From Streptomyces sp. NRRL F-5126 (GTDB lineage: Bacteria > Actinomycetota > Actinomycetes > Streptomycetales > Streptomycetaceae): 64,000 nt of DNA. Location of the stretch: positions 372,001 through 436,000 of the forward strand of contig NZ_JOFZ01000008.1 of assembly GCF_000721265.1 (NCBI RefSeq), read 5' to 3'. The notes beneath the pieces are model-generated. The model was not told the DNA's origin. It did no database searches and was given only the letters and a program-made list of their open reading frames with translations. Shown piece by piece: positions 45,344-55,176 of this stretch. How positions within the stretch are numbered: position 1 is the first letter of the stretch; each line of letters begins with the position of its first letter. A program made the translations under genes and the position numbers.

Positions 45344-45864
45344 GTGTGGCCTTTCGGACGGGTACTGGGAACGTCCGGGGACGCTCCGGCACATACGAAC
45401 CTCCGCGCGGAACCCGCACAAGGTATCCACATACTTGCGCAACATGATCAGGAGATAATCCTCAGCATGTGATTGATATGTGGTGCTGAGGCAGATCCGT
45501 CCCCGGCCCTCCGGCATCCGGCCGCCCGTTGCCAGTCGGCCGTTGAGCCTGACCGCGTGGGTCCTCTCCAGCCTCCTGCGGAAGGGTAGTACCGGGACTC
45601 GATGGCCCATCAGCCCAGTCGGGCGGCCCGCTGGTCGGCTTCCGGGAACCATACGATGCAGACCCTGGCCCTCCACGGCCCCGGGCCGTGCGACTACCGG
45701 ATCACGAGCGAGGAAGAGCACACGTGCGGCGTCCGCCAGGGCAACGCGTGGGAGCCGTCCGGTGTGAGGTGATCATCTGCGCTGACGACACCGAGCGCCG
45801 CCAGCCCCTCCAGATCCATGCGGACGGGGCCACCGCAGGCCCGCCGGCCGCGGTTTGCGTCTCC
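45344..45864. other. About 520 bp without a gene
   Basis: Upstream of the ALF gene is an A/T-rich patch (45420-45485, e.g. GATAATCCTCAGCATGTGATT) that probably holds its promoter. The rest has only Arg-rich overlapping frames and lies between the ALF gene and the Uma2 relic. Confidence 0.45.
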
Positions 45865-46075
45865 CCTGCATGGCCCGGCGGGCGCCGGTTTCGAGGGCGT
45901 TGCGCATACGCACGGCAAAGCGTTGGTGCTCCAGGGGCCCGCGCCGGTTCCGGACCACCTTGCGCTCCCACAGCTCGATCGCGGCCGCGATGTCCTCGGG
46001 AAGTTTCTGGAGTTCGTCCCAGCTCAGGAACTCAGGGAGGTCGGCACCTGGTGTGTCGGGCGGACCTGCTGACAT
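45865..46075 (-). pseudogene. Uma2-family endonuclease N-terminal fragment
   Basis: From ATG 46075 the reading LPEDIAAAIELWERKVVRNR then GPLEHQRFAVRMRNALETGA matches the start of Uma2/DUF820 restriction-fold proteins, which are very abundant in Streptomyces. After about residue 70 the frame turns into Arg/Pro-rich non-coding sequence and the catalytic (D/E)xK core never appears. About two thirds of the gene is gone. Confidence 0.65.
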
Positions 46076-46125
46076 GCCGCCTCCCGTGCCTGGACACCCT
46101 GGGGCTCACGATAGGGGTGCAAGAG

Positions 46126-46147
46126 TGCCCCAATGGGATTCGAACCC
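46126..46147 (-). repeat. tRNA 3'-end relic (possible att site)
   Basis: Read on minus, GGGTTCGAATCCCATTGGGGCA is a T-arm plus acceptor 3' strand. Compared with the 3' end of tRNA-Glu (48781-48803) it has one deletion and one substitution, in the same orientation. No tRNA 5' half is present, so it is not a gene. Confidence 0.6.
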
Positions 46148-46391
46148 GACATCGTTACCTGCCTGACCCGCGGAAACGCGCGGAAGTCGGATGAATACCC
46201 CTGTTCGGGTCCGCCTGCGTCCTGCTGCATCCTCCTCGATCCGGGTCCGGTGCCGACGTGTCAGCACGGAGTGGCTGACCTGTGCAGCCGCGAACCCGGG
46301 CTCACGGGGGCGACGCCTGGTCTCATGCGGCGGCCGGTGCCTCGTTTGTCGGCCTCTGGACCGGGCCCGCCGCCTGCGGTCGGGCGCGTCC

Positions 46392-46658
46392 TCATCGGCG
46401 GTCGTAGTGGAAGCGGCAGGCCACGACGTGGATGGCATCGTCCTCGTCGATGCGGTACACCAGCCGGTGTTCGGAGTTGACGCGCCGCGACCAGTACCCG
46501 GAGAGGTCGTTCCGCAGCGGCTCGGGCTTGCCGATCCCCTCGTGGCCGTTGCGGTCGATGTCGGCGATGAGCTGGTTGACCCGTTTCAGCAGCTTGCGGT
46601 CGTTCGCCTGCCACCACACGTAGTCGTCCCAGCCATCGTCGAGGAACCGCACCTTCAC
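46392..46658 (-). CDS. yoeB: YoeB-type toxin (ribosome-dependent mRNA interferase)
   Basis: 88 residues from GTG 46658, overlapping the antitoxin stop by 4 nt. RelE/ParE-fold toxin of the Txe/YoeB family: WDDYVWWQANDRKLLKRVNQL, then the active-site region GIGKPEPLRNDLSGYWSRRV with Glu, NSEHRLVYRI with Arg, and terminal CRFHYDRR with the His-Tyr pair. All expected catalytic residues are present, so it is probably active. It cleaves mRNA in the ribosomal A site when the antitoxin is lost. Confidence 0.93.
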   Translation of the reverse strand: MKVRFLDDGWDDYVWWQANDRKLLKRVNQLIADIDRNGHEGIGKPEPLRNDLSGYWSRRVNSEHRLVYRIDEDDAIHVVACRFHYDRR

Positions 46659-46927
46659 GCGGCGCCCTGTCCGGCCCCGTCGTCGGGGTCGACCAATTCG
46701 CGGACCGTGCCGCGGCCCATCCGGTCCTGCTCGACCGACCTGCGCAGGCGCTCGGCCATCGCGGGCGACCGCAGCAGGTAGTCGGTCTCCTTCAGCGCCT
46801 CGTACTCGGCGAGGGAGACGACGACCATGGGCTCGTGGCCGGCGCGGGTGATGACGAGCTCCTCGGCGTCGTCCTCCACCGCGTCGAGGGCGTCGGCGAT
46901 ACCCGCGCGCAGTTCGGTGACACTCAT
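46655..46927 (-). CDS. yefM: YefM/Phd-type antitoxin
   Basis: 90 residues from ATG 46927 (46936 is an alternative ATG). N-terminal Phd/YefM DNA-binding fold (SVTELRAGIADALDAVEDDA, VITRAGHEPMVVVSLAEYEA) and a C-terminal toxin-neutralising helix (YLLRSPAMAERLRRSVEQD). It binds YoeB and represses its own operon. Promoter-side GTAC-type repeats lie just upstream. Confidence 0.92.
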   Translation of the reverse strand: MSVTELRAGIADALDAVEDDAEELVITRAGHEPMVVVSLAEYEALKETDYLLRSPAMAERLRRSVEQDRMGRGTVRELVDPDDGAGQGAA

Positions 46928-46936
46928 CGTCTTCAT

Positions 46937-46955
46937 AACGTACAGAATAACGTAC
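46937..46955 (-). promoter_or_regulatory. Putative YefM operator
   Basis: Two AACGTAC elements (46937-46943 and 46949-46955) spaced 12 bp apart, each with a GTAC core, lie immediately before the antitoxin start. YefM operators elsewhere carry GTAC cores at similar spacing. Confidence 0.6.
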
Positions 46956-47023
46956 GGTGCCATCGGACGCATTTTCCGGCAACCGCCATCGACTCGTCGC
47001 GCGAATCCCAGACGTACAGACGT

Positions 47024-48028
47024 TCACGATGATGAAGCGGGCAGGCGGCCGTGGAGCAGGGCGACGCCCAGCGGGCTCAGGACGTGAACGACCCGTCCGC
47101 CGTCGCGTCGGCTGCTGGCCAGACTTGCCGCACGCAGGGCCTTGACGTGCTCGCTCGCCGACGCCGCCGACACGCCGAGTGCGCGCCCCAGTTCGCCGGT
47201 GGTGATGCCCTTCTCGCAGGCGGCCAGCACCCGGGCCCGTGTCCGTCCCACCAGTTTGGCCAGGGCGGTCGGGCGGGAATCGGCCGGTGGCCGGGTGGTC
47301 GCCGTCTCATGGCTGATCGGGTACACCAGCACCGGCCGCAGGGCGGGGTCCGCCAGGGCCACGGGTGTCCGCCAGCAGAAGAACGAGGGCACGAGCCGGA
47401 TGCCGCGCCCCGCCAGATGCAGGTCGCGTTCCCTCGGGTACCGCATTTCCAGTACGGGCGGCCTCCACGCGGCCAGCGGGCGCAGCGACTGGAGCAGGGC
47501 GTCCACGCCGCCGTCGGCCAGCGTCGTCGCCCGGAACCGGCGGTCCTCGTCCACGCCCGCTGTCGCGTGCACCCAGTCCGGTTGGACGACGGTGGCGTGC
47601 AGAGCCCTGAACGTGCCGGTCAGTTCGTCCATCCGCTCGGGGTTCCTGGCCGCCAGACCGCGCATCCACGGTGTGGGGCGACGATCACGCCACAGCCAGC
47701 CCAGTTCCCTGCGCAGCCGGTCGGGGGCGGTGCCACGCAGCCCGTCGAGGCCGGCCTCGAGACCGTCGACGGCTTCGCCCGGCGTGAGGAAGTCGGGGAA
47801 GTCACGGGCCGTCGCGGGCGCGAGTGCGGCGAGCAGCCTGCCCGCGGCCGTCAGCTGCCGCTCCGCCAGGTCGGCCAGGGCCCGCGGGCGCCATTGGCCG
47901 AATGCCGGCGGAAGCGGCCCGCTTCCCGCCAGCTGCTGCACGGCGAGGACGGTCTCCCACATCGCGTCCGGCCCCGGTGCCACGCGCACCTTCCGAAGGT
48001 CCTCCCCCGTGAAATGGATCCGCAGCAT
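47024..48028 (-). CDS. ArsR-family regulator with DUF5937
   Basis: 334 residues from ATG 48028. A large N-terminal DUF5937 domain (LRIHFTGEDLRKVRVAPGPD, WRDRRPTPWMRGLAARNPERM) precedes a C-terminal winged helix (RTRARVLAACEKGITTGELG, VSAASASEHVKALRAASLAS). This architecture is common in Streptomyces; the ligand is unknown. It carries a consensus-like promoter upstream. Whether it controls the divergent secreted-protein gene is open. Confidence 0.9.
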   Translation of the reverse strand: MLRIHFTGEDLRKVRVAPGPDAMWETVLAVQQLAGSGPLPPAFGQWRPRALADLAERQLTAAGRLLAALAPATARDFPDFLTPGEAVDGLEAGLDGLRGTAPDRLRRELGWLWRDRRPTPWMRGLAARNPERMDELTGTFRALHATVVQPDWVHATAGVDEDRRFRATTLADGGVDALLQSLRPLAAWRPPVLEMRYPRERDLHLAGRGIRLVPSFFCWRTPVALADPALRPVLVYPISHETATTRPPADSRPTALAKLVGRTRARVLAACEKGITTGELGRALGVSAASASEHVKALRAASLASSRRDGGRVVHVLSPLGVALLHGRLPASSS

Positions 48029-48116
48029 TCCCCCAGTCCCTTCCCCCGTCCGGGACAACTCACCGCAACCGGCGAGTGGCCTCGGCCATCACGACTCGGT
48101 CAACCAACTTTCCTCG

Positions 48117-48145
48117 TATATAGGCCTGTTGTGTGTACGCGTCAA
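48117..48145 (-). promoter_or_regulatory. Consensus-like sigma-70 promoter for the ArsR/DUF5937 gene
   Basis: On minus: TTGACG (48145-48140), 17-bp spacer, TATATA (48122-48117). The expected start is near 48110, giving an 82-nt leader. Unusually close to consensus for Streptomyces (HrdB-type). Confidence 0.65.
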
Positions 48146-48272
48146 CGACGCCCGGCGTCGCCCGGCGCGCCGCCACCGGGGTTTCGGCCCATCCCGAAAC
48201 GCCTTACGCGTCCGCTCCGGCGCCTGCCAGAGTGCGATCCGCCAGCAATTCCGACCACAAGGGGGAAATCGC

Positions 48273-48647
48273 ATGAGGTTTCGTACGCCTGCCCGACTGG
48301 CCTCCGCGGCCGCCGCGGCCGCGCTCTGCCTGACCGGCCTCACCGCCGCGACGGCCGAGGCCTCGACGCCGGCCGCCGCGTCGTTCACGTGCTACACGGG
48401 CGACCTGTGCATCCACTACAAGGACTCCTCGGGCAAGTACCACTGGAAGGCGCTCTACGTCTGCCAGCGCTGGAACATCCCGGGCGTCGCCACCTGGTTC
48501 GACAATTACCAGACCGGCGGGGCGAAGCCGACGTTCTACTACCCCGGCGGCACGACCTGGGTTCCGAGCACCAAGACCGGCCGCCCGATGCACTACCCGT
48601 ACGACAGCCCGAAGAAGACCGCTCCCACCAGCGTGCGCAACTGCTGA
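48273..48647 (+). CDS. Small secreted Cys-containing protein
   Basis: 124 residues, AGGGGGAAAT 3 nt before ATG. Signal peptide 1-31 ending TAEAS; the mature part has four Cys (CYTGDLCIHYKD, VCQRWN, terminal NC) and is Tyr/Trp/Lys-rich (GAKPTFYYPGGTTW). It resembles small secreted Streptomyces proteins of the I36 inhibitor/spherulin-like group, but no family is assigned. Divergent from the ArsR gene across 245 bp. Confidence 0.75.
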   Translation: MRFRTPARLASAAAAAALCLTGLTAATAEASTPAAASFTCYTGDLCIHYKDSSGKYHWKALYVCQRWNIPGVATWFDNYQTGGAKPTFYYPGGTTWVPSTKTGRPMHYPYDSPKKTAPTSVRNC

Positions 48648-48671
48648 CACCGCTGGCAGGCGAGTGATGTG

Positions 48672-48701
48672 GCGCCCGTGTCCGCTCCAGGGCACGGGCG
48701 C
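48672..48701 (+). terminator. Hairpin after the secreted-protein gene
   Basis: 9-bp stem GCGCCCGTG/CACGGGCGC (48672-48680, 48693-48701) followed by TTTCG. Confidence 0.6.
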
Positions 48702-48780
48702 TTTCGTCTGCCGTCCGGCGGCAGCAGCAAAGAGTCCCCGTGACCGGATTCCGCGTCGGTCAGGGGGACTGTGTGCGCAG

Positions 48781-48853
48781 TGCCCCCAACGGGATTCGAA
48801 CCCGTGCTACCGCCTTGAAAGGGCGGCGTCCTGGGCCACTAGACGATGAGGGC
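48781..48853 (-). tRNA. tRNA-Glu(TTC)
   Basis: 73 nt; acceptor GCCCTCA pairs with TGGGGGC (one U-G), discriminator A; anticodon loop CTTTCAA (TTC). Its 3' end faces the 46-48 kb accessory segment. Confidence 0.93.
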
Positions 48854-48991
48854 TTACGGGCCGTGCCGGGCGCCATCGGGCGCGACGGGGGACGGGAGCA
48901 GCATAGGCGATGCGCTGAGCTATCGCCAAAACGGTTTCGCCTGCTCCCGCGGCCCCTCGCGCCGCATCCCGGCCCCGGCGACAATGGCCGG

Positions 48992-49342
48992 GTGCTGGAG
49001 ATGACGCGCGAGGAGTTCGAGGAACTGGTGGCCGAGGCGCTCGACCGCATACCGCCCGAGCTGACCCGGCTGATGGACAACGTCGCGGTCTTCGTGGAGG
49101 ACGAACCGCCCTCGTCCGACCGGGAGTTGCTCGGCCTGTACGAGGGGACGCCGCTGACCGAGCGCGGCGAGTGGTACGCAGGGGTGCTGCCCGATCGCAT
49201 CACCGTCTACCGGGGCCCGACGCTCCGCTTCTGCGCGACCCGCGCGGACGTGGTCGCGGAGACGGAGGTCACCGTGGTGCACGAGATCGCACACCATTTC
49301 GGCATCGACGACGCGCGCCTGCACGCGCTCGGGTACGGGTGA
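48992..49342 (+). CDS. Zincin-type metallopeptidase family protein (DUF1025-like)
   Basis: 116 residues from GTG 48992; GACAAT 6 nt upstream and no ribosome site suggest a leaderless message (ATG 49001 is an alternative). The minizincin motif HEIAHHFGI is at about 97-105, near the end, typical of this short family. Probably cytosolic; substrate unknown. Convergent with the yczE-like gene. Confidence 0.85.
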   Translation: MLEMTREEFEELVAEALDRIPPELTRLMDNVAVFVEDEPPSSDRELLGLYEGTPLTERGEWYAGVLPDRITVYRGPTLRFCATRADVVAETEVTVVHEIAHHFGIDDARLHALGYG

Positions 49343-49366
49343 CCCTCGCCGCGGGCGTACCCGCGA

Positions 49367-50065
49367 TCACGATTCGCCCCGGGGGTGCGCGGGAGCGGCC
49401 GGCAATCGGACGGCTGCCCGCGGCAGGAAGAAGCCGACGAGGGGCCCCACGCACAGGGCGATGAGAACGGTGCCCGCCCCGACGGTGCCGCCCAGGAGCC
49501 AGCCCGCGGTGGCGACCGCGACCTCCATCCCGGTACGGACGGCGGCGACGGGCAGCCGGGTGAGCCGCACGAGCCCGGTCATGATGCCGTCGCGCGGTCC
49601 CGACCCGAACTGCGCGCCCAGGTAGAGCGCGTCGAAGAAGGCCAGCGCGAGCAGACCGAGCAGCAGGTAGCCCGCCCGGCCGAGCGCTCCGTGCGGCTCC
49701 GGGAGCACGGCCGCCGTGGCGTCCGCGGTGAAGCCGATGATGCCCACGTTGAGGAGCGTGCCGAGCCCGGGGAGCTCGCGCAGCGGGATCCACGCGAGGA
49801 GCACGAGGACCGAGATCATGTTCGTCGCCCAGCCGAAGGAGATGCCGGTCGCGTGCGACGTGCCCTCGGCGAGCACGCTCCAGCTCGTCGCCCCGAGCCC
49901 GGACCTGACCAGCATCATCACGGCGGCCCCGTACCCCACGAGGCCGGTCAGGAGCTGGAGGATCCGCCGGGTCGTCCGGCCCGCACGAATCTGGGCGAGG
50001 GCGCTCATGCGGGGGAGCACGGGACGGTCGCGGCGAGAGCGTGCGGGGCGAGCGAGAGGTGCCAT
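49367..50065 (-). CDS. YczE/YitT-family membrane protein
   Basis: 232 residues from ATG 50065; ATG 50008 (SALAQIRAGRTTRRILQLL) is equally plausible since neither has a good ribosome site. Five or six hydrophobic segments: LLTGLVGYGAAVMMLVRSGL, ISVLVLLAWIPL, AGYLLLGLLALAFFDAL and the last around TVLIALCVGPLVGFFL. Conserved GSGPRDGIMTGL loop of YczE. Divergent from a MocR regulator, as in Bacillus yczR-yczE; such pairs are thought to be regulator and target transporter. Confidence 0.88.
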   Translation of the reverse strand: MAPLARPARSRRDRPVLPRMSALAQIRAGRTTRRILQLLTGLVGYGAAVMMLVRSGLGATSWSVLAEGTSHATGISFGWATNMISVLVLLAWIPLRELPGLGTLLNVGIIGFTADATAAVLPEPHGALGRAGYLLLGLLALAFFDALYLGAQFGSGPRDGIMTGLVRLTRLPVAAVRTGMEVAVATAGWLLGGTVGAGTVLIALCVGPLVGFFLPRAAVRLPAAPAHPRGES

Positions 50066-50083
50066 GGGGTCTACCCTGGGGCC

Positions 50084-50110
50084 ATCTGGACCCTGATTCC
50101 ATAGCCAGAT
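50084..50110. promoter_or_regulatory. Inverted repeat in the yczE-mocR intergenic region
   Basis: ATCTGG (50084-50089) and CCAGAT (50105-50110) lie 15 bp apart in the 61-bp gap between the divergent genes, with outer GGACC/GGTCC arms at 50088-50092 and 50121-50125. Likely MocR-type operator. Confidence 0.5.
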
Positions 50111-50126
50111 CGGCTACGCTGGTCCG

Positions 50127-51518
50127 GTGAAGGTCAGTTCGCACGCGGTCGCCGGCATGCTGGGCAGCTGGCAGGAGGGCCCCGGGCCGGGGCACCGGCG
50201 CCTCTCCGACCGGCTACGGCTGCTGATCCTGGACGGACGCCTCTTCATCGGCGCCGCCCTGCCGAGCGAGCGGGATCTGGCCACCGTGCTCGGCACCAGC
50301 AGGACCACCGTCGGCGCCGCGTACCGCACCCTCGTCGAGCACGGGTACCTCGCCACCCGGCCGCGCGCCAGGGCCACCGTCCGGCTGCCGGGTGACCCGC
50401 CGACCGGACGACGGGCGGCCGAAGGCCCGTCGATCATCGACCTGTCCCTGGCCGCGCCGTCCGCACCCGCCGAAATCCTCCATGCCGCGTTCGCGACCGC
50501 TTTGGAGCAACTGCCACGCCACTTCGAGCGGCACGGCTACGACCGCTACGGCATCAGAGAGCTGCGCGAGGCGGTCGCCCGCCGGTACGGGCGGCGCGGA
50601 CTGCCCACCTCGTCCGACCAGATCATGATCACCAATGGCGCGCAGCACGCGCTGGCCCTGCTGGCGCGAGCCCTCCTGTCACCGCGCGACAGGGTGGTGA
50701 TCGACCACCCGACCTACCCGCACGCGATCAGGACCTTCCTGGACGTGCGGGCCCGGCCGCTGCCCGTCGCCATGACCCCTGCGGGCTGGGACGCCACACA
50801 GCTGCGCGAGGCGGCGCGCGCCGCGCGCCTCGCCTACCTGATCCCCGACTTCCACAACCCGACCGGCCTGCTCATGCCCGCGAGCGTGCGCCGCGAGCTC
50901 GTACTCCCCTGTCCCACGATCATCGACGAGACCATGGCCGAGCTGGCTCTGGAGGGGGAGGCACCGGCGCCCTTCGCCGTCCACATGCCCGACGCGATCA
51001 GCGTCGGTTCGGTGTCGAAGAGCATCTGGGGCGGCCTGCGCATCGGCTGGATCCGTGCGACCCCCGCCCTCCTCGAACGCGTCGAGCAGGTGCGCCCGGC
51101 CACCGGCCTCGGCACCCCCGTGGTCGAACAGCTGGCCACCGCGGTCCTGCTCGACGAACGCCCGACCCCGCGGCGCGAGACCCTGCGGCAGCTGCGGGAC
51201 CAGCGGGACGCGCTGGCGCGGGCACTCGACGAGCACCTGCCGCATGTCCGCGCGCCGCAGCCGGCCGGCGGCCTGACGCTGTGGGCCACGTTCCCCGAGC
51301 CGATCAGTTCGCGGCTGGCGGCGATCGCCCCCGACCACGGAGTGGCGATCGCGGCCGGACCGCGCTTCGGGATCGGCGGCGCGTTCGAACGCAACGTCCG
51401 GCTGCCGTACACGCTCCCTCCTGAGCGACTCGCCGAGGCGGTACGCGGACTCGCCCGTGCCGAACGTGCGCTCACCCGGGGCGCGACCGGCGCGCATCCC
51501 CCCGCATCCGTCGCCTGA
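50127..51518 (+). CDS. MocR-family regulator (GntR HTH + aminotransferase-like domain), YczR type
   Basis: 463 residues from GTG 50127. Winged helix at about 25-85 (RLSDRLRLLILDGRLFIGAA, LPSERDLATVLGTSRTTV) and a fold-type I PLP domain with TNGAQHALALLARALL, IPDFHNPTGLLMPA and the Schiff-base Lys about 298 in SVGSVSKSIWGGLRIGW. These regulators bind pyridoxal phosphate-linked ligands. The divergent yczE-like gene is the expected target. Confidence 0.93.
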   Translation: MKVSSHAVAGMLGSWQEGPGPGHRRLSDRLRLLILDGRLFIGAALPSERDLATVLGTSRTTVGAAYRTLVEHGYLATRPRARATVRLPGDPPTGRRAAEGPSIIDLSLAAPSAPAEILHAAFATALEQLPRHFERHGYDRYGIRELREAVARRYGRRGLPTSSDQIMITNGAQHALALLARALLSPRDRVVIDHPTYPHAIRTFLDVRARPLPVAMTPAGWDATQLREAARAARLAYLIPDFHNPTGLLMPASVRRELVLPCPTIIDETMAELALEGEAPAPFAVHMPDAISVGSVSKSIWGGLRIGWIRATPALLERVEQVRPATGLGTPVVEQLATAVLLDERPTPRRETLRQLRDQRDALARALDEHLPHVRAPQPAGGLTLWATFPEPISSRLAAIAPDHGVAIAAGPRFGIGGAFERNVRLPYTLPPERLAEAVRGLARAERALTRGATGAHPPASVA

Positions 51519-51720
51519 GCCCCGCCCGGCGCCCGTCCCGGCCGCGTGAGCGGGTGGCGTACGGCGGCGGGCGCGACGGCGGGCGTACGCGGGCTACGCC
51601 GGGGCGTGTCCTGACGGGGCCATGCCCGTTGGACAGGGCGACGTACCGCCCACCGCCCCTCGTGGTCAGACCGCGCCCGCGAGGGGCGACCCGCCCCGCT
51701 CCCGTCCCGGAGGTGCCCTC

Positions 51721-52455
51721 GTGCGCCAGTCGTCCCCTTCCGCCTCTGCTCCCCGCGGCGCCCCTCGCAGCGTGCCGGGGCACGGGCGCGTCGCGCGGCG
51801 CGTCGCCGTGTGGGTCGCCACGTCGCTGGCCGTGGCCGCGTCCGCGGGCTGCATGAGCGTCGGCGGCGCCGCCGACGCCCCCGCACCCGGCCACTCCGCG
51901 AAGGGGCAGGGTGCCGCGGCGGGGCCCGACGGCCGCGCGGGCTCGCGTGCGGTGCTCGGCGGCGAAGGCGGAGGGGGAGGAACGGGCCACGGAGCGTCGG
52001 ACGGCGCGGACAAGGGCAAGGGCGGCAAGGGCAAGGACGGCAAGGACGCCAAGGGGAAGGGCGCGAAGGACGCCGGGGGCGCCTCGGCCGATCCGTCCGC
52101 GGCCGGTGGTCCGACGCCCGTGGTCACGGCCGGGGGCCACCACCACCGCCCACGCCACCACGGCGGCGGCGCGGCCGGCGGGCAGGCGGGCGGCGGTTCT
52201 GGCGGTTCTGGCGGCCCTGCCGGGCCGCCAGGTGGTCAGCCAGCGAGCGACCCGCCCGCGCCGACGGACGGCCCGCCCGCCGGGGGCTCCGGTGGTGGGA
52301 CGGGCGGGGACACGGGAGGTGGCGACCCGTCAGGCAGTGCGGCGCCGCCCTCGGCCTCGCCCGCGGCCGACGTGCGGACGACGGCACTGGCGCCGGGCGA
52401 CGGCGTGGGGATGCGCAAGGAGCCTTCCGCGTCACCGCAGTTGGGGCCCGCGTGA
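51721..52455 (+). CDS. Low-complexity lipoprotein, Gly/Lys/His-rich
   Basis: 244 residues from GTG 51721 with GGAGG 7 nt upstream; an open frame to 51622 lacks a ribosome site. An Arg-rich n-region and hydrophobic core lead to lipobox AASAGC. The rest is almost all low complexity: Lys-Gly-Asp repeats (KGKGGKGKDGKDAKGKGAKD), a His cluster (GGHHHRPRHHGGG) and Gly/Pro/Ser tails. It may be a surface-displayed disordered tether or metal-binding stalk; family not recognised. The extreme composition lowers confidence that the whole frame is real. Confidence 0.6.
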   Translation: MRQSSPSASAPRGAPRSVPGHGRVARRVAVWVATSLAVAASAGCMSVGGAADAPAPGHSAKGQGAAAGPDGRAGSRAVLGGEGGGGGTGHGASDGADKGKGGKGKDGKDAKGKGAKDAGGASADPSAAGGPTPVVTAGGHHHRPRHHGGGAAGGQAGGGSGGSGGPAGPPGGQPASDPPAPTDGPPAGGSGGGTGGDTGGGDPSGSAAPPSASPAADVRTTALAPGDGVGMRKEPSASPQLGPA

Positions 52456-52721
52456 CGCGCGCGGCACCCGAGTCGTCGGGGAAGCCGGGCGTGGAAGGGC
52501 GGGTGGGCGTGGTGTGAGCGGCGTCTCCCGGAACCGATTTGCCTCAGGTGCCGGGGGCTGCGTATGGTAGTAGATCGTTTGATCATTTCCCCGGCGCCGA
52601 AAAGGAAGAGCGCCGTGTGGCGCGTACTCTCCCTTACCGTGGCTGACCGCATTGAGGCGGTCGATAGGTGAAACACGGAGTTTGGGCGCGTGCCGAGACT
52701 CCGGAAGGTTTCGCATTTCGC
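52456..52721 (+). promoter_or_regulatory. Leader and promoter region of the DEAD-box helicase
   Basis: 266 bp. It contains GTATGGTAGTAGATCGTTTGATC (A/T-rich, 52562-52584), a possible promoter, and a 100-plus-nt leader, which for RNA helicases is often a site of cold or self-regulation. No defined motif. Confidence 0.35.
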
Positions 52722-54833
<2,112 letters not shown>

Positions 54834-54866
54834 CGCGGTGACGACTGACGCGGTACCGGCTTGACG

Positions 54867-54903
54867 GCGGGCCCGCTCCACCTTCGCGGTGGGGCGGGCC
54901 CGC
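54867..54903 (+). terminator. Helicase terminator
   Basis: 16-bp stem with one G-U (54867-54882 with 54888-54903), loop TTCGC, 33 bp past the stop. Confidence 0.85.
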
Positions 54904-54954
54904 TGCCGTCGAAGCCGCAACGGCCCGCCGGACTATGCTCGGTGTGCCGTACAG

Positions 54955-55027
54955 GGGCCGTTAGCTCAATTGGCAGAGCTCCGGACTTTTAATCCGTTGG
55001 TTGTGGGTTCGAGTCCCACACGGCCCA
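54955..55027 (+). tRNA. tRNA-Lys(TTT), copy 1
   Basis: 73 nt; acceptor GGGCCGT pairs with ACGGCCC, discriminator A; anticodon loop CTTTTAA (TTT). Promoter-like GACTATGCT lies about 25 bp upstream, shared with copy 2. Confidence 0.95.
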
Positions 55028-55146
55028 CCTCTCCTCGCCCCTCTCTTTGCCTCGCCGGCTCCTCGCCTCGCGCTGCCTCCTGCCCATGCCCTGCTCGTAT
55101 CACGAAACGGCAATGATTTTCATATCCGCACGAGGGTGCCTGGTAT

Positions 55147-55161
55147 TGAAAGTCGTTTTCA
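55147..55161 (+). promoter_or_regulatory. Zur box upstream of the zinc transporter operon
   Basis: TGAAAGTCGTTTTCA is a near-perfect Zur/Fur-type palindrome, 15 bp before the binding-protein ATG. A half-site-like AATGATTTTCA at 55112-55122 lies 35 bp further upstream and may be a second, weaker site. Confidence 0.8.
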
Positions 55162-55176
55162 TTTAGCGTTGCGGTC

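Noticed and set aside
46126..46200. A complete tRNA at 46.13 kb
   Set aside because: Only the T-arm and acceptor 3' strand exist; no anticodon or D-arm can be folded.
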